Source: Kalmusia sp. IMI 367209
Lineage: Eukaryota; Ascomycota; Dothideomycetes; Pleosporales; Didymosphaeriaceae
Reading direction: 5' to 3'
NCBI GenBank assembly: GCA_027946365.1
Contig: JAPEUQ010000011.1
Location: forward strand, 930,001 to 994,000
DNA length: 64,000 nt
Shown here: one piece after another, positions 22,601 to 33,633 of the stretch
Layout: the number at the start of each line of letters is the position of its first letter
How positions within the stretch are numbered: position 1 is the first letter of the stretch
The notes under the pieces: generated by a model
Told to the model about the DNA's origin: nothing
Seen by the model: only the letters and a program-made list of their open reading frames with translations
Database searches by the model: none
Translations under genes and position numbers: made by a program

Positions 22601-23303
22601 TCGACTGTGTGCCGACGCACTGCTCGTGGAGCGCGCGACGCCTCCGGCTTCTGATTGGCCAGACATCCAACCCCAGTGCAGCCCATCCATCTCACCTCCA
22701 TCGGACGGACTCACTCGCGCTCCTCGACCGAGTCCGCCGCCGTGCTCCTAGTCCAGCCCTCCCGCTCGCGCCCTCCCGAGCCTCACTCGTCGCGAGAGCT
22801 TCGCCATTGTTGTTTTTCGCGGCTGCAATCAGGCGCCAGTGCGGGTAGTGCGGCGTGTCGATTGACGCCCAAGCATTATTATTAGGTAGAGCCGCCTGCC
22901 CGTTTGCCGACTCATACAAGCCCCGACCGCACAGTGGATCGAGCGTGCGCAGAAATTCAACGGAAGGGCTGCGCAGGAGCAGCAGGAACCGCCAATGTTG
23001 ATAGGCGGCCCGGTGTGAAAGAGACCTCGATGGATGCAGGAAGCCAAAGCCACAGTTACACACGTCGAGTCCACGGCATGAGTCCCGCGACCCGATAGCA
23101 CCAGCCCCCGTAGAACAGATCCAGGAACCTCCCCACAGCGAGACGCGCCACCGACTTCGAGATTCGCGACCTTTATTTGCTTTTCCCTCGCCCTTTCCCG
23201 TTTCCCGCGGGCAGAACGCGTAAGGGCTGGGGGACAGCCGCTGGCGGAAGATAAAGGCTGCAGTGTAGTACATTCCGCTCGTGTGTGACCGGCGTTTACA
23301 ATC
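19662..23303. other. Long gene-free region (3.6 kb)
   Basis: No convincing gene on either strand. The left part (to about 21.4 kb) has ordinary composition and contains a 7-bp inverted repeat TGATCAC...GTGATCA at 20671-20692 over an E-box-like CACGTG, with a similar CACGTGTC...TGATCA block near 20818. The right part is GC-rich and gives several long overlapping open frames on both strands, all with biased composition and none resembling a protein family. The last few hundred bases are probably promoter and 5' UTR of the kinase gene. Confidence 0.45.
20671..20692. repeat. Short inverted repeat with CACGTG core
   Basis: TGATCAC at 20671-20677 and its exact complement GTGATCA at 20686-20692 flank 8 bases. 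CACGTG (20675-20680) overlaps the left arm. A related CACGTGTC-ATGATCA block occurs at about 20818. It could be a bHLH or bZIP binding site, or chance. Confidence 0.35.
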
Positions 23304-26300
23304 ATGCCCCATTTCCTTGCCCTCGACAATGGCGAGTCAAGCAGGAGCCGGAGCAGGCAGAGGGCCAGGACCGAGGTGGGCGAGCATAGGAGCGTGTGGG
23401 ATCGACTGAGCCTGCAGAAAATTGGCAGCTGGCTGAAGAGGGAAGAGGAGCCGGCCTCTTTGGGCAAGGAGGTGACGCAGCCGGAGGAGGATAAGGAGAA
23501 TGGAAGGCCACATTCGAGCGGAGAGCATGCGACAAGACATGGTGGGCTGCTACACAGAAGGTCGAGCAGAAAGGTAGTACCGGGACTGCCTAGACCACTC
23601 ACATTTAAGAGGATGAACAGCGAGAAGAGGGAGAAGCTTCTCGAGGTACCCGTGTCCCCCGATCAGAGACGAGCCGCCTCCGCCGACCGACGACCATCGA
23701 GCGGACTGAAACGAGCCCTCTCGCCGCCTCCTGTGGCTATTCCCTCCATGTCCGCCCCCGACGTCCTCAGCCCGCACAATAGCGAGCCCGAGCATAAGCC
23801 ACAACCTACAATAGGCGGTGACCCAGACTCAAATATACCGGCTGGGTCAAGACAGGTCGATTATGGCGTAGATGAGAGTATAGATTATCTATCTACAGGA
23901 GAGCCACCCCCTCTCTCCATAGCCGACGAATCATACTCGGAAAGGGACTCGCAGCGGTCCACTTCGGATGTAGATGACTTGCAGTTACAAGAGGAACTAG
24001 AGGCAAAATGGATCCTCAACCTCAGCATGCACTTTCGGGATATGTCAGATCGAGAAAAATTCTTCATTACATTCGCCGAGGAGCCGAACAAATGGAGAAG
24101 AGTCACCGTGTCCTGTGACTACCGCCAACTCGAGCCTGAGTCCCTCGAGGCAGATCTCAAAAGTCTGCACTACCAACGAGATAAAAGCGCGAGGATATAT
24201 GAATCCATCCGCGATTCCCTGCCAGACATACAATTCTACGAAACGGTCACTAACCTGAAACTCCAAACCACAGACGGCCGCCTTCACGTCCATGTCACCG
24301 AAGACGTCAACGAAATCATACCGTATCCCTCACTCTCCGCCTTAGACCACCTTGATTGCAAGCGGTTCCGAGAAAGCGCCATCTGCTTCGACTCACATAT
24401 ATCCGGTTTCGTGTATAAAGTCTCTGTGGGCAACAAAATGTATATCAAGAAAGAGATCCCAGGTCCAGATGCTGTCGAAGAGTTTCTGTACGAGATCAAT
24501 GCGTTGTGCAGCCTATCCGAGTCAAAGTCGGTGATCAAGTTCGAAGGCATCATCGTGGATGAGAAGAATGAGCTCATAAAGGGACTACTCATAAGCTACG
24601 CCGAACAAGGCGCGCTTGTCGATCTCATCTACGACTTCAAGAATTCGCATCAGATGGCCTGGGAACGGCGAGAGAGATGGGCGAGGCAGATTGTGGAAGG
24701 CTTGTCCGAAATTCACGAGGCTGGTTTTGTACAAGGCGACTTCACTCTCTCTAATATCGTCATCGATGAGAGCAATAATGCCAAGATCATCGATATCAAT
24801 CGCCGTGGTTGTCCTGTCGGATGGGAACCCCCCGAACTCGCTCGACTCATAGAGAGCAGCCAACGCATCTCAATCTACATTGGTGTGAAGTCCGATCTTT
24901 TTCAGCTTGGTATGGTACTGTGGGCTCTCGCAGCACAGGAAGATGAACCGGAACGTCAAGAAAGACCGCTAGCCAGAACGCTAAACAGATACAGCGCTAT
25001 TCCCGAGTACTTCAAAGACATTGTAAGAGCTTGCTTGAGCGACGCTCCCCGTGATCGGCCGTCCGCGAAAGACATTCTTCAGAGGTTTCCCGACAGACCT
25101 TTGCAGCCTAAGCCAACGGTCATGGACGGTTCGCGGCAAAGTGTCTCCACACATAGGAGCGATAAAGAGTACATTGATCCGGCCACCGCGGTCGATCTAG
25201 ACGACATCTCTACAGCACGCCGCCATTCGCGACCACGTTCATCTTTCTCGCACGTCAACATGCCGTCCACGGAATATATTGGATCATCCGGATCTTATGT
25301 CTTGCCAAGTTCCGCCGAAGCTCGCGGTAGATCCCCGAATGCCATGCGGGGCGACAGCCGAAATCGGCGTTCGGAGTGTTCGCCTTACACTGGACCGCGC
25401 TCTATTATGTCACTCGATGACTCCGAGCTTGAGAATGAATTAGCTAGCCTCCCTGCTAGTCGAGAAACAAGATGGGAGCAGGTCTATGTAGACGGTGACA
25501 CGAAGCTTGTACAACGAGGGTGCGCAGAAATTGATGTACAAGACTTCGCCATTCAAGAGCCCAAAGAAGTCTGCATCACCACACCTCCCGGCGAGCTTGA
25601 TAATTCACTCATAGCCAGCAAGGGCTCAGACGAAACTGCACTTTCTCTAACGACCGTCGCCGAGATGACGCCATTTGACACTCCACAGCTGGTACAGAAC
25701 ACAGATCCAGCACAAGGCACCGGACACAGGAGAAGCATAGATAACAAGGCGTCCTTCAGCGATCGTGTTCATCAACTCGCAGACTTGTCTACAACTGTCA
25801 ATCACGCTTCGCAAATACCCAACCCCGCAGCTCTCACCGATCTCGAGAATGAAATTGCTTTTGATTCCTCAGTCACCTCTTCCGCAGCTCCGTCCCGCGT
25901 TGGCACAGGTTTTTCCGAGATCTTTTCACGACCCACACACAAAGATTCTGGTTTTAGTGAACCAATATTGGAACACCTCAGCGACGATACCGAGCGCGTG
26001 CGGCAAAGCTTAGAAGAGACTATGGCCGATCTCAAAATCTCACATCAGGAGGAAGAGCGGATTAACGAGCAGCTGTGGGATGAGAAAGACGCGACGATCG
26101 GTGACGGTGTGAAAGGCGAGCAGCTCGTCATCAAATCAGACCCCGTATCCTTGCCAGAAATTGCTACGACCTCAAAACATATCGTCTTCGAACACGACCT
26201 GAACAACAAAGCTCTTGGAGAAAAGGGCTCAAACACCACCATCAGACCACCCAGCATCCTCATCCCGGACTTCCACCACGGCATACCCAAAGCTGTGGGT

Positions 26301-26462
26301 GAGAGTCTACCCATGTTCATGCCTGCCAGAAGCTCCTCACACTACGAAGCTCCAGTGGAGTCGCTATCGTCGTCACTTTCATCATCGCAAGAAACATCAT
26401 CATCCCCCTACGATGAATATTCGAAAGTTCAAATATCACCTAGCACATTCGCACTACCTTGA
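23304..26462 (+). CDS. Divergent protein kinase with long disordered flanks
   Basis: Intronless, 1052 residues, ATG at 23304. Residues 1-230 are Arg/Ser/Glu-rich and probably disordered. The kinase-like domain covers about residues 330-600. The ATP-binding Lys is probably Lys382 or Lys383 (YIKKEI). The catalytic loop reads VQGDFTLSN instead of HRDxKxxN (Asp479 and Asn484 kept), and the metal-binding motif is DIN (Asp497) instead of DFG. SDLFQLGMVLWALAAQ and DAPRDRPSAKDIL match the F helix and the C-lobe end. Key acidic residues are kept, so catalysis is possible. A glycine-rich loop is hard to see (HISGFVYKV). About 450 C-terminal residues are Ser/Thr/Asp-rich and probably regulatory. I know no yeast counterpart by name. 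Confidence 0.82.
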   Translation: MPHFLALDNGESSRSRSRQRARTEVGEHRSVWDRLSLQKIGSWLKREEEPASLGKEVTQPEEDKENGRPHSSGEHATRHGGLLHRRSSRKVVPGLPRPLTFKRMNSEKREKLLEVPVSPDQRRAASADRRPSSGLKRALSPPPVAIPSMSAPDVLSPHNSEPEHKPQPTIGGDPDSNIPAGSRQVDYGVDESIDYLSTGEPPPLSIADESYSERDSQRSTSDVDDLQLQEELEAKWILNLSMHFRDMSDREKFFITFAEEPNKWRRVTVSCDYRQLEPESLEADLKSLHYQRDKSARIYESIRDSLPDIQFYETVTNLKLQTTDGRLHVHVTEDVNEIIPYPSLSALDHLDCKRFRESAICFDSHISGFVYKVSVGNKMYIKKEIPGPDAVEEFLYEINALCSLSESKSVIKFEGIIVDEKNELIKGLLISYAEQGALVDLIYDFKNSHQMAWERRERWARQIVEGLSEIHEAGFVQGDFTLSNIVIDESNNAKIIDINRRGCPVGWEPPELARLIESSQRISIYIGVKSDLFQLGMVLWALAAQEDEPERQERPLARTLNRYSAIPEYFKDIVRACLSDAPRDRPSAKDILQRFPDRPLQPKPTVMDGSRQSVSTHRSDKEYIDPATAVDLDDISTARRHSRPRSSFSHVNMPSTEYIGSSGSYVLPSSAEARGRSPNAMRGDSRNRRSECSPYTGPRSIMSLDDSELENELASLPASRETRWEQVYVDGDTKLVQRGCAEIDVQDFAIQEPKEVCITTPPGELDNSLIASKGSDETALSLTTVAEMTPFDTPQLVQNTDPAQGTGHRRSIDNKASFSDRVHQLADLSTTVNHASQIPNPAALTDLENEIAFDSSVTSSAAPSRVGTGFSEIFSRPTHKDSGFSEPILEHLSDDTERVRQSLEETMADLKISHQEEERINEQLWDEKDATIGDGVKGEQLVIKSDPVSLPEIATTSKHIVFEHDLNNKALGEKGSNTTIRPPSILIPDFHHGIPKAVGESLPMFMPARSSSHYEAPVESLSSSLSSSQETSSSPYDEYSKVQISPSTFALP

Positions 26463-26945
26463 ATGGCACATTCAAAACTCCCCATCACAACATCTCAATA
26501 CAAACTTTAACTTTCCCGCCATTTCCTTCCACTCGATTTTCTTTCCTATTCACGTCAGTCTCTGTTCTTCGGTTCCTGGATAGTCATAGCATGAGGATGA
26601 TTGTAAGATTTTCTTGGCTGGACGCTTTTCTTGTATAGCCCGAGGTTCGCGCCTCGCTATTTGGTATCTTGGGTCGGACATCATCGGTTTTCTCGTCTAG
26701 CGTTTAGGTATGGGCATGCACATGTTAGCGGTGGAACAGGATTATAGGATACCTATAAAACACCAATTGGAGCTTGGAACATCATTTTCAGAGCCGGGCG
26801 TGTGCATAAAGTGTATGAGTATAAGTATGAGCCGATGTGGTTGAAATGCGCCCCTTTGTTTGTCCTCACCCCGCTGAATGATCAACTGTCACTTTCTGTC
26901 CCCACTTCGACCCTCCCTATAACGTCGTCAACCCCACCACATTCG
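26463..26945. other. Kinase 3' flank and small-gene promoter
   Basis: 483 bases between tandem genes, probably the kinase 3' UTR and the promoter of the next gene. Nothing distinctive. Confidence 0.4.
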
Positions 26946-27243
26946 ATGCCAATCTCTCTCACCGACCCGACGCTCACGCTGCAAGGCGTCCTCTCGGTCC
27001 TCGTCGTTGTCTTCTGCCTCGTCATCATCTACAACCCGTACAAAAACAGCGCGTACGACAATCCGTCCACCTCTCGGCCCTCACAGCTCAGCTAACACCA
27101 CAACTAGGAACCCGAACCCAAGGCCAGGGATTTCATTGAAGGGAGGCAAGTGGCATCGTCGCGGGGTGAGCGTGATGAGCACGATTAGTGAGAGGAGTGA
27201 GGCGCCAGGGGCAGGACAGCAAACGACGAGGAAGGGGACGTGA
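26946..27243 (+). CDS. Small single-pass membrane protein (about 80 residues)
   Basis: Two short exons, 26946-27052 and 27108-27243 (intron of 55 nt with a GCTAAC branch site and CTAG acceptor), give 80 residues. The N-terminal half is one membrane helix, LQGVLSVLVVVFCLVIIYNP. The C-terminal half is basic, with PRPGISLKGGKWHRRGVSV and a Ser/Thr-rich tail. A basic tail after the helix suggests the C-terminus faces the cytosol (positive-inside rule). A second possible donor at 27065 keeps the same frame. Such tiny proteins are easily missed; the clean splice signals and the helix support it. Function unknown. Confidence 0.55.
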
Positions 27244-28413
27244 GAGCGGCAGAGAATAGAAGGAAGGAAAAGAAGAGGCGTGGGGAACGAAATACTGAGA
27301 ATATCTGTATTCGGGACTTGTCGATGTGTGGGTGTATATTCTAGGTGGGTTTAAAATCTTGGTTATAGAACTATGTGGCGCGCAGTCTGGCTGGAAATGC
27401 TAAATTATTGAGTTGAGAATATCGTCCCGCATTTGGCGTAGATGCATTTGCGATAGAGATGGCAACAAGGAAATTGACGGACGTGATGGACGTAATACGT
27501 GCGGATGGGCTTTGGGCACGATTGGAAAGCTCAGGCTAGGCTTTGATACATATTCATGGATATATGTATTCTTCCAATTTGTGTGTGTTCTTGTCAGAGA
27601 CGGTAATGGCGTTGACTATGTATTTGATATATAAAGACCTTTCACAGTATGAACGTCCACAGTCAGATGAAATGTCCTCGTTGAAGCATTGGATAAGTGC
27701 TCAAAAAGGGAAAGAATTAGCTTCAAACAGCTATCATTCGGCTACAGCGTCAGCAGCCGGGTAGATGTCTAATCTATAACCTTTCTACTCAGCGCTCGAG
27801 CTCGTAGAATTCAATCGTGCGTGCAATGCTGCCGTGTCCACTGACAGCGAGACGCACTGGCATTCACAAGAAGCTTGGACAGCGTTTGTAGCTGGACCCT
27901 ACTACCGATATCGCCTCCCCGCTTTCGGACCGCTATACGCTGGACACTCATGATCTCTTATACACCGCTTAGGTGCCGCGATTGTGCGCGACTACTTATT
28001 GACCGTGCCCAAACCAGTCCTAGGCGCCCAATTTTTAGTACCAGAAGGTCAGCGCTGGAAAGACGCAAGACGCGAAAAACGTGATTCCAGGCTCTACAAG
28101 AACCTGTAGACTGCTGCGCTCTGACTAATAGTTCCGTATGATAGCCCTCGTTTGATTTTATTACTTCGTGCGACTAGGTGAAGGGCGGTGAACGTAATTG
28201 TGTCGCGTGAGGTTAGAGTTAAGTGAGAGAGCTCGCGGTCTCAGCTCACCTCTTCCTTTTTCTATCACTTTATTTTTTCACCTCTGTGACACTTCTAGGG
28301 CTATAAAATAGCCCGCCTACTGTGTGCTTTCCTTCCACCTATTGTCAGTCCGTAATCTACTACCGTTAACAGCTCCCTAGAAGCCTCACAAACAAAAATA
28401 AGGTATACAAACA
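27244..28413. other. Intergenic region
   Basis: About 1.2 kb with only short open frames. Nothing recognised apart from presumed flanking UTRs. Confidence 0.4.
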
Positions 28414-29017
28414 ATGAAATACAACGCCCAGAAAACCAAGGACAATTTAATGGTAGGATTACGTCCTCCATATACTGTCTCATATGATGGTAACAGTGCT
28501 CAGGAACAAGGCCGTCACCGAAGGAGCCTTGCGCCGTCACCCGACGTAAGGCCTATTGAGCAGGTAGTAATAGACTCCCCTAACCATTACATTTTCTTAC
28601 GTACATAGGCTAACACGCGCCCAGATGCCGCCACCGCCGAGATTCAAGGGCAGGATCTCCATCTATGCGCAGAACACGATGAAGCTCCTTGAAGAGATCG
28701 GACTCGTGCGTACCATAAATTTCCAAGCGCAAGTATTATTTCCCTAACAGATATTGTAGATCACCACGACGGTCGAAGAGTATGAAAACGATGACGGCGT
28801 TATTACTTGGAGATTCGCCGGATCGGTGCGCGTCACCATATCTGAAGGCGGAACAGGTCCCAAGGAACATATGGTCGGTGTCGACATGGAACACAAGTTC
28901 AAACCAGAGGATCAAGATCTGGTTATGGCCACTCTCCTTATGTATATTGAGGCATTGGCTAGTAATCGAACCGACCTGACGTATCACGTCATGAAGAAGG
29001 ACATGGGAGGCGGATAA
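28414..29017 (+). CDS. Uncharacterised small protein, three exons
   Basis: I do not recognise this family. Proposed exons are 28414-28545, 28625-28705 and 28760-29017 (introns of 79 and 54 nt, both with good donors; the first acceptor follows a GCTAAC branch site). They join in frame to 156 residues. The C-terminal exon reads ITTTVEEYENDDGVITWRFA then GSVRVTISEGGTGPKEHM, which looks like beta strands, then a helix LVMATLLMYIEALASNR. The N-terminus is polar. There is no signal peptide or membrane helix, so it is probably cytosolic or nuclear. The start could instead be the ATG at 28625. Confidence 0.5.
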
Positions 29018-30524
29018 GTCAACGGTCGTTCAAGCGGCCTCGTCATGACACCAAGTGCTAAGGTATATACTACCTATATGCGAAGGGTATGTATCAGGCT
29101 CTTTTCTCTTACTTTTCAACCGCTAAGTAAAATGTCTAATGTAAACCTTAGGCTTAGCAAATGATGACTCTGTGTTTGAGCACTTAATATGTTATTGACG
29201 GTACGTCTTCCATCACGCTGAGACACCTTACTCTTGTCCAAGTCAGTATGTTTACTGTACCTTTCAAAAGTCTGCTGCTTCAACTAATCGATACATAGTG
29301 AAATGGACGAGATTGCTTTTCAATTTTTCCTCAACAAATCAGGACCTTATTTGCAAGCGAGTTCTTGTCTTTCAGGGGTTTTATTTATACACTGTGGGGT
29401 AAGCATTTCTGGACAGCTTGATTTTCAGCTTCCTGAAAGTGGTTTTCATGGGGAAGCTAGGCATCTAATCTGGGCGTTAATCGTGCTGTAACCCAACCAT
29501 ATGTAGAATTACCCCAGAATAACAACCCTTTCTCGGCATCAGCTCCCGCACCCACTTCAAAACTGTATTCTTTCTATTTCTAAGTCTGACCTCTCCACAT
29601 CCAGTCGAAACGCAGGTGCACACGCGTGGCTTAATCACATATACTTGATTACTACTCTACAAACATGAGATCTGCCATCACCATACAATCACTGGCGCTC
29701 TATTCTCCTTTAGCGCCGCTACTTCACTTTATTCCCACAAGTATATTCACACGAAACATGACTTCCATACACAGGATATAACAAGAAAATTCAACATAAA
29801 GTAACCCATTGCATTGAACTACAAACGCTAACTCCCCTTTTATCTTCTCCGTTACCCTTCTCATCTCATCACAGAAGGAAAATAAAGAAGAAGAGGAAAG
29901 ACAGGTTAAAGTATCCTCTGGTATCCATGAATAAAAACCAAACATAAAGAAGGCTGCTGCGTGTAATGTGATCCTTGTTCCGTGACAATAATCTATTTCT
30001 CCATGGACGAGACCTATTGCGGTCCGCCTTACAAGACTTTCGTGCTACATGACGTTTTGGAGAGTGTGCTCGTTCGTGTGTTGGGCGGGGTAATTCGGTA
30101 CGGGTGCGGTGGTGTGGTGGTCGGTGTGGTGCCGGGGATGGGGTTCCGGGGCGAGGACAGCTGGGGTGGCGCAAGGTTACTGGCGCAGTGGACTCAGTCG
30201 GTTGGCAGCTTCAAAGCATTGTCTTTGGTCGTCGAGCCTTTGACAGGAAGCGAGGGGCGAGCCGATATAGTGGCAGTTAGGGAGTCATCGCATATCGCGG
30301 CAGAAGTGGGATGTCCACGAGCACCGTTCTAAAATGGCTGGGAAAGAGTCCGGCGCTCGACGCTGCTTACCCCGTTCTTGAAGCTGTCCGTCTTGCATCC
30401 TCAAACGAACTAGAGCTCAGTTTAGTCAACAGCCAGATGACGCCCGAAGAGGGAATCTAGCGTGACATTCAAACTAGGAGCTTTAGTGTTCATGAGATGC
30501 GGAGAGAGGAATTTTGCGGGGCAA
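29018..30524. other. Convergent spacer
   Basis: 1.5 kb between the 3' ends of the uncharacterised gene and the importin beta gene. Open frames such as 29982-30332 lack protein-like features. It is partly AT-rich and probably contains 3' UTRs. Confidence 0.4.
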
Positions 30525-33500
30525 TCAGGCCATGACACCCGGGGCGCCGCCTTGAAGGGTATTAGTATGTAAATGATGCTGGGATGGTCTCGAAGGATGC
30601 GATATAGAACATGACGAATTTAGACGAGAGGGGGGTTTAAAGCAAGACTCACCAGTCTGACGTTTGATCTGTTCACGTGCCCACCGAGCAGTATCCCGTG
30701 TGCGGTTGGTGAAATCCTGGTTGGCGCGCGTTTCCCTAGTCATTGCAGTCAGGAAGTCGTGACGGAAATACTCTCCGATGTCACCGTTCGGGAAAGCCTC
30801 GGCGATGTCACTGGTGCAGGTTAGCGTATGAGGTATAGAATGGTATGTCCCACATACCCGATCACACCACACGATGAGCGCAACAACGCTTCAGTGCGGT
30901 TACTGTCCATCTGGACGATACGGAGTAGTTCGAAGATAGAGTCAAGGTATTGGGAAAGCAATTGGGCTACGTGTGTCAGCTTGAAGCCTGAATCAGACAT
31001 GCGCATACTTACTCTTTCCGCTCGACTTCATTGCAACAATGATGCCATCCCACGCATCCATGATACCCTCTCGCAAAGACGTGATGTAGTCCATCATCTC
31101 GAAGTTGCCTTCAGTGGTCATGGACACGGACGATGCCTGCTGAAGTACTTGTGCTACAACAGGAAGGTACGTCTCAAAAGCGCCCAGGATAGCGTGTGCA
31201 ATATCACCAAAACACTGCAGGATTGCCGGCTTGAACTGGTTACCTAGCTGAGGGCTCTGTGCGAATCCTTTAGTATGTAGAAACGTGAGCCAAGCTGGAC
31301 TAGAGCTTACCCTAAGATTGTTGAGTAGGTAGTTCATGAAGGCATCACAGTATGGCTGAACCTTTTTCGCCCAGTGCTCGAGTGATGTCGCTAACAAGGC
31401 CAATCGCCATCGAGCACAGGCCAGGCTCGTCTTGGTTACCTAGAGCGTTATAAAGGAACTTGGAGAAAGCATCCATATACTTGATGAAATCCTCCTCCAA
31501 AGCTGTCGCAATAGAGCCAATCGCGGCAAAGACAGCATCGGGAACGCTGGACTTGGGCGGAAGACTGGATAGTAGCGTAAGCAGGATCTGCATGATGCGG
31601 TCTGCCTGGGGCTTGATATCGGCCTCGAGCCGCTGGACGATTGCCTGCTTCTGCGTTAGCCATATCACAACACATGGAATGGCAGGCTTACCATTACGAC
31701 ACTGGCCAGACTCGTCTGCATCTCCTCAAGAGTCAACTTATCCTCGACACTGACAACCTGCGACTGGAGCTGAATGGACTTCTCCAATCGCTCCAAAATG
31801 ACATTGGAAAGTGTAGCAACGAGACCGATGTTGTCGTTTGCCGCATTGTTGACGAAGGAGTTGAGCACCTCGTACGCAGCCGTTCGGAGCTGGTTGTCAG
31901 CATCACCCCGCTCGGTGACCTGGAGGATGTGCTGAATGCTCTGCTGGAAGTGGGGAGATAGCGGGTTCGTCTGGCAGCCTGGCTCACCAGCGAAGCGATC
32001 TGCAAGGTTCATCAAAGCCCAGCAGCACGACGATGCCATCTTAGTATGACTGGAGAGTCCATTGAATAGCGCACCAATGAGCGAAGGGAGGTGCTGCTGC
32101 TCATCGACAGCATTTGGTGCACCCTCGCAAATGCGGCCCAAGGCGTAAGCGGCAGAATCCTTGACGTGGATCACCTGGTCGTCCATCATGGAAATCAAAA
32201 CCGGGAGAGCCTGCTTGACGAGGGGTTCTAGGATATTTTCTTCGGGACCGTCAACGATAGCACCGAAAGCGGAGACAGCCGCATCCCGGTAATGCCAGTC
32301 ATCAGAACGGAGGTTCTTTTCAACGAATTGGAGGACAGGAGGCACAACACCGCTGCCCACGCACTGCGCCCAGAGTTGGAGACACTGGTATGCGGCGCGG
32401 GAGATGTTGTACTCGTTGTCGTCGGCATCCTCATCCTGCTTGGCAAGTAGCTCGAGCAGGACTGGGACAACCTCCTGAGTGGCTACTCGTGCAAAGTTAA
32501 AGTAGTCACGGAGCTCGGTTGAGCCTTCAGCCTGAGCCTTCAAAAAATCAGCGTCCCTATCCGGGTTGCGATGTAGAGAGTTTCTAACCTGTTGGTTGTC
32601 GTCCTCGATGGAGATTTCCTCCTCGCAGACAGTGCACCAGAACTCGACAGCGAGTTTGGCGACATCCTCCTCGTCGCTCTTCATGCCCTGAATAGTCAGG
32701 CCGAAAAGCGCCTTCTCCATGTAAAACCGCATCTTGTCATAGTACAGGCCCATTATCCTGTTCAGGCAACCATATGCGCCCTGCTGGATGCGGTTGTCGT
32801 CCGCCTGCGTTGCCTCGCAAATGACCTGCATGATGTAGTTCCGCTCGCCTTCGTTCTCGAAGTTGGACCGGACGAACTCGATCGAGTCGCCGAGAGCTGC
32901 AATAGCCGCATACCGTACGTCATTGTTGGTTTCCTCTTTGCGGGCCCCCCTGTACAACGGCGGTGAGAATGGCGTTGGAGTGGTTCTGTAGAGATTCCCG
33001 CAGCTCCAGATCATCTGTGTCGCAGATGAAGCCGATTGTGGTCAACGACGCCTGCTTCTGGTGGGCTGGGCCCTCGCCCACGTTCTGGACGAGGGTAGGC
33101 ATCAGCTCCGGCCATTGGTTCTGGGGTATCTCGATGGCAGCGATGGAGGCGATGAACTGGGCGGCCGACTGGCCCGCGCGGGAATCGGAGGTGGACAGGG
33201 TGCCTAGGGCCAGCTGCTTGACGTTGTTCTTGATCTGCAGGTCGAGGGCGAGCCACCGCTCCTGTACCTGACGTAACCGGGCATACTCGCGTGCCGAAAA
33301 GGCGTTCTTGAGCGCGAGGCCGGCGGCGGTTCGGATGTGTGGCTGGGACTGCTCGTTGGCAAGCTCTCCGCCGAGGATGGTGAGATATTGAGGCTAGAGA
33401 GGGGGACACGGCCGTTAGCAGGTGGGTTGCGGGAGGCCGCCCGGGCTACAGCCTGCTCGGGGAGGGGAGGGCACTCACGAAGTCGGACTCGGCAGCCTGG

Positions 33501-33633
33501 GTGAGCTGCTGCTCGGCGGCCTGGCGGGTGTTCGCGTCTGTAGGGCTGTCAGTCGAGCTCCGGAGCGCGGGGGAGGGCAGTAAAGGCACGCACCGGGCGA
33601 GAGCGTTCCCTCCAACACCTGGTTGATATCCAT
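30525..33633 (-). CDS. KAP95: Importin subunit beta-1 (karyopherin), with two homopolymer frameshifts
   Basis: Exons on the - strand: 33633-33594, 33537-33479, 33393-31692, 31644-31311, 31256-31013, 30966-30858, 30810-30653 and a 26-nt last exon 30550-30525. About 889 residues if the frame were continuous. HEAT repeats run throughout, starting MDINQVLEGTLSP and ending TARWAREQIKRQTGG. The protein carries importin alpha/NLS cargo through nuclear pores and is released by Ran-GTP. Two exons are one base too long. The 1702-nt exon shifts at a six-base run (plus-strand C at 32945-32950) between ILTAVVQG and ARKEETNNDV. The 334-nt exon shifts at a five-base run (plus-strand T at 31363-31367) between ITRALGEK and VQPYCDAF. 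As the gene is essential and otherwise intact, sequencing error is likelier than a pseudogene. Confidence 0.93.

Noticed and set aside
22201..23602. Long overlapping frames on both strands just before and into the kinase gene
   Set aside because: All overlap one another and the last one overlaps the kinase start. The composition (Arg, Ser, Cys, Gly) is that of GC-rich antisense noise.
29982..30332. 116-codon frame on the + strand near the importin beta 3' end
   Set aside because: Val/Gly/Arg-biased text antisense to another open frame; no supporting splice or domain signals.
31363..32950. Programmed ribosomal frameshifting in the importin beta gene
   Set aside because: Two separate events would be needed and importin beta is not known to use this. 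Extra bases in homopolymer runs are a simpler explanation.
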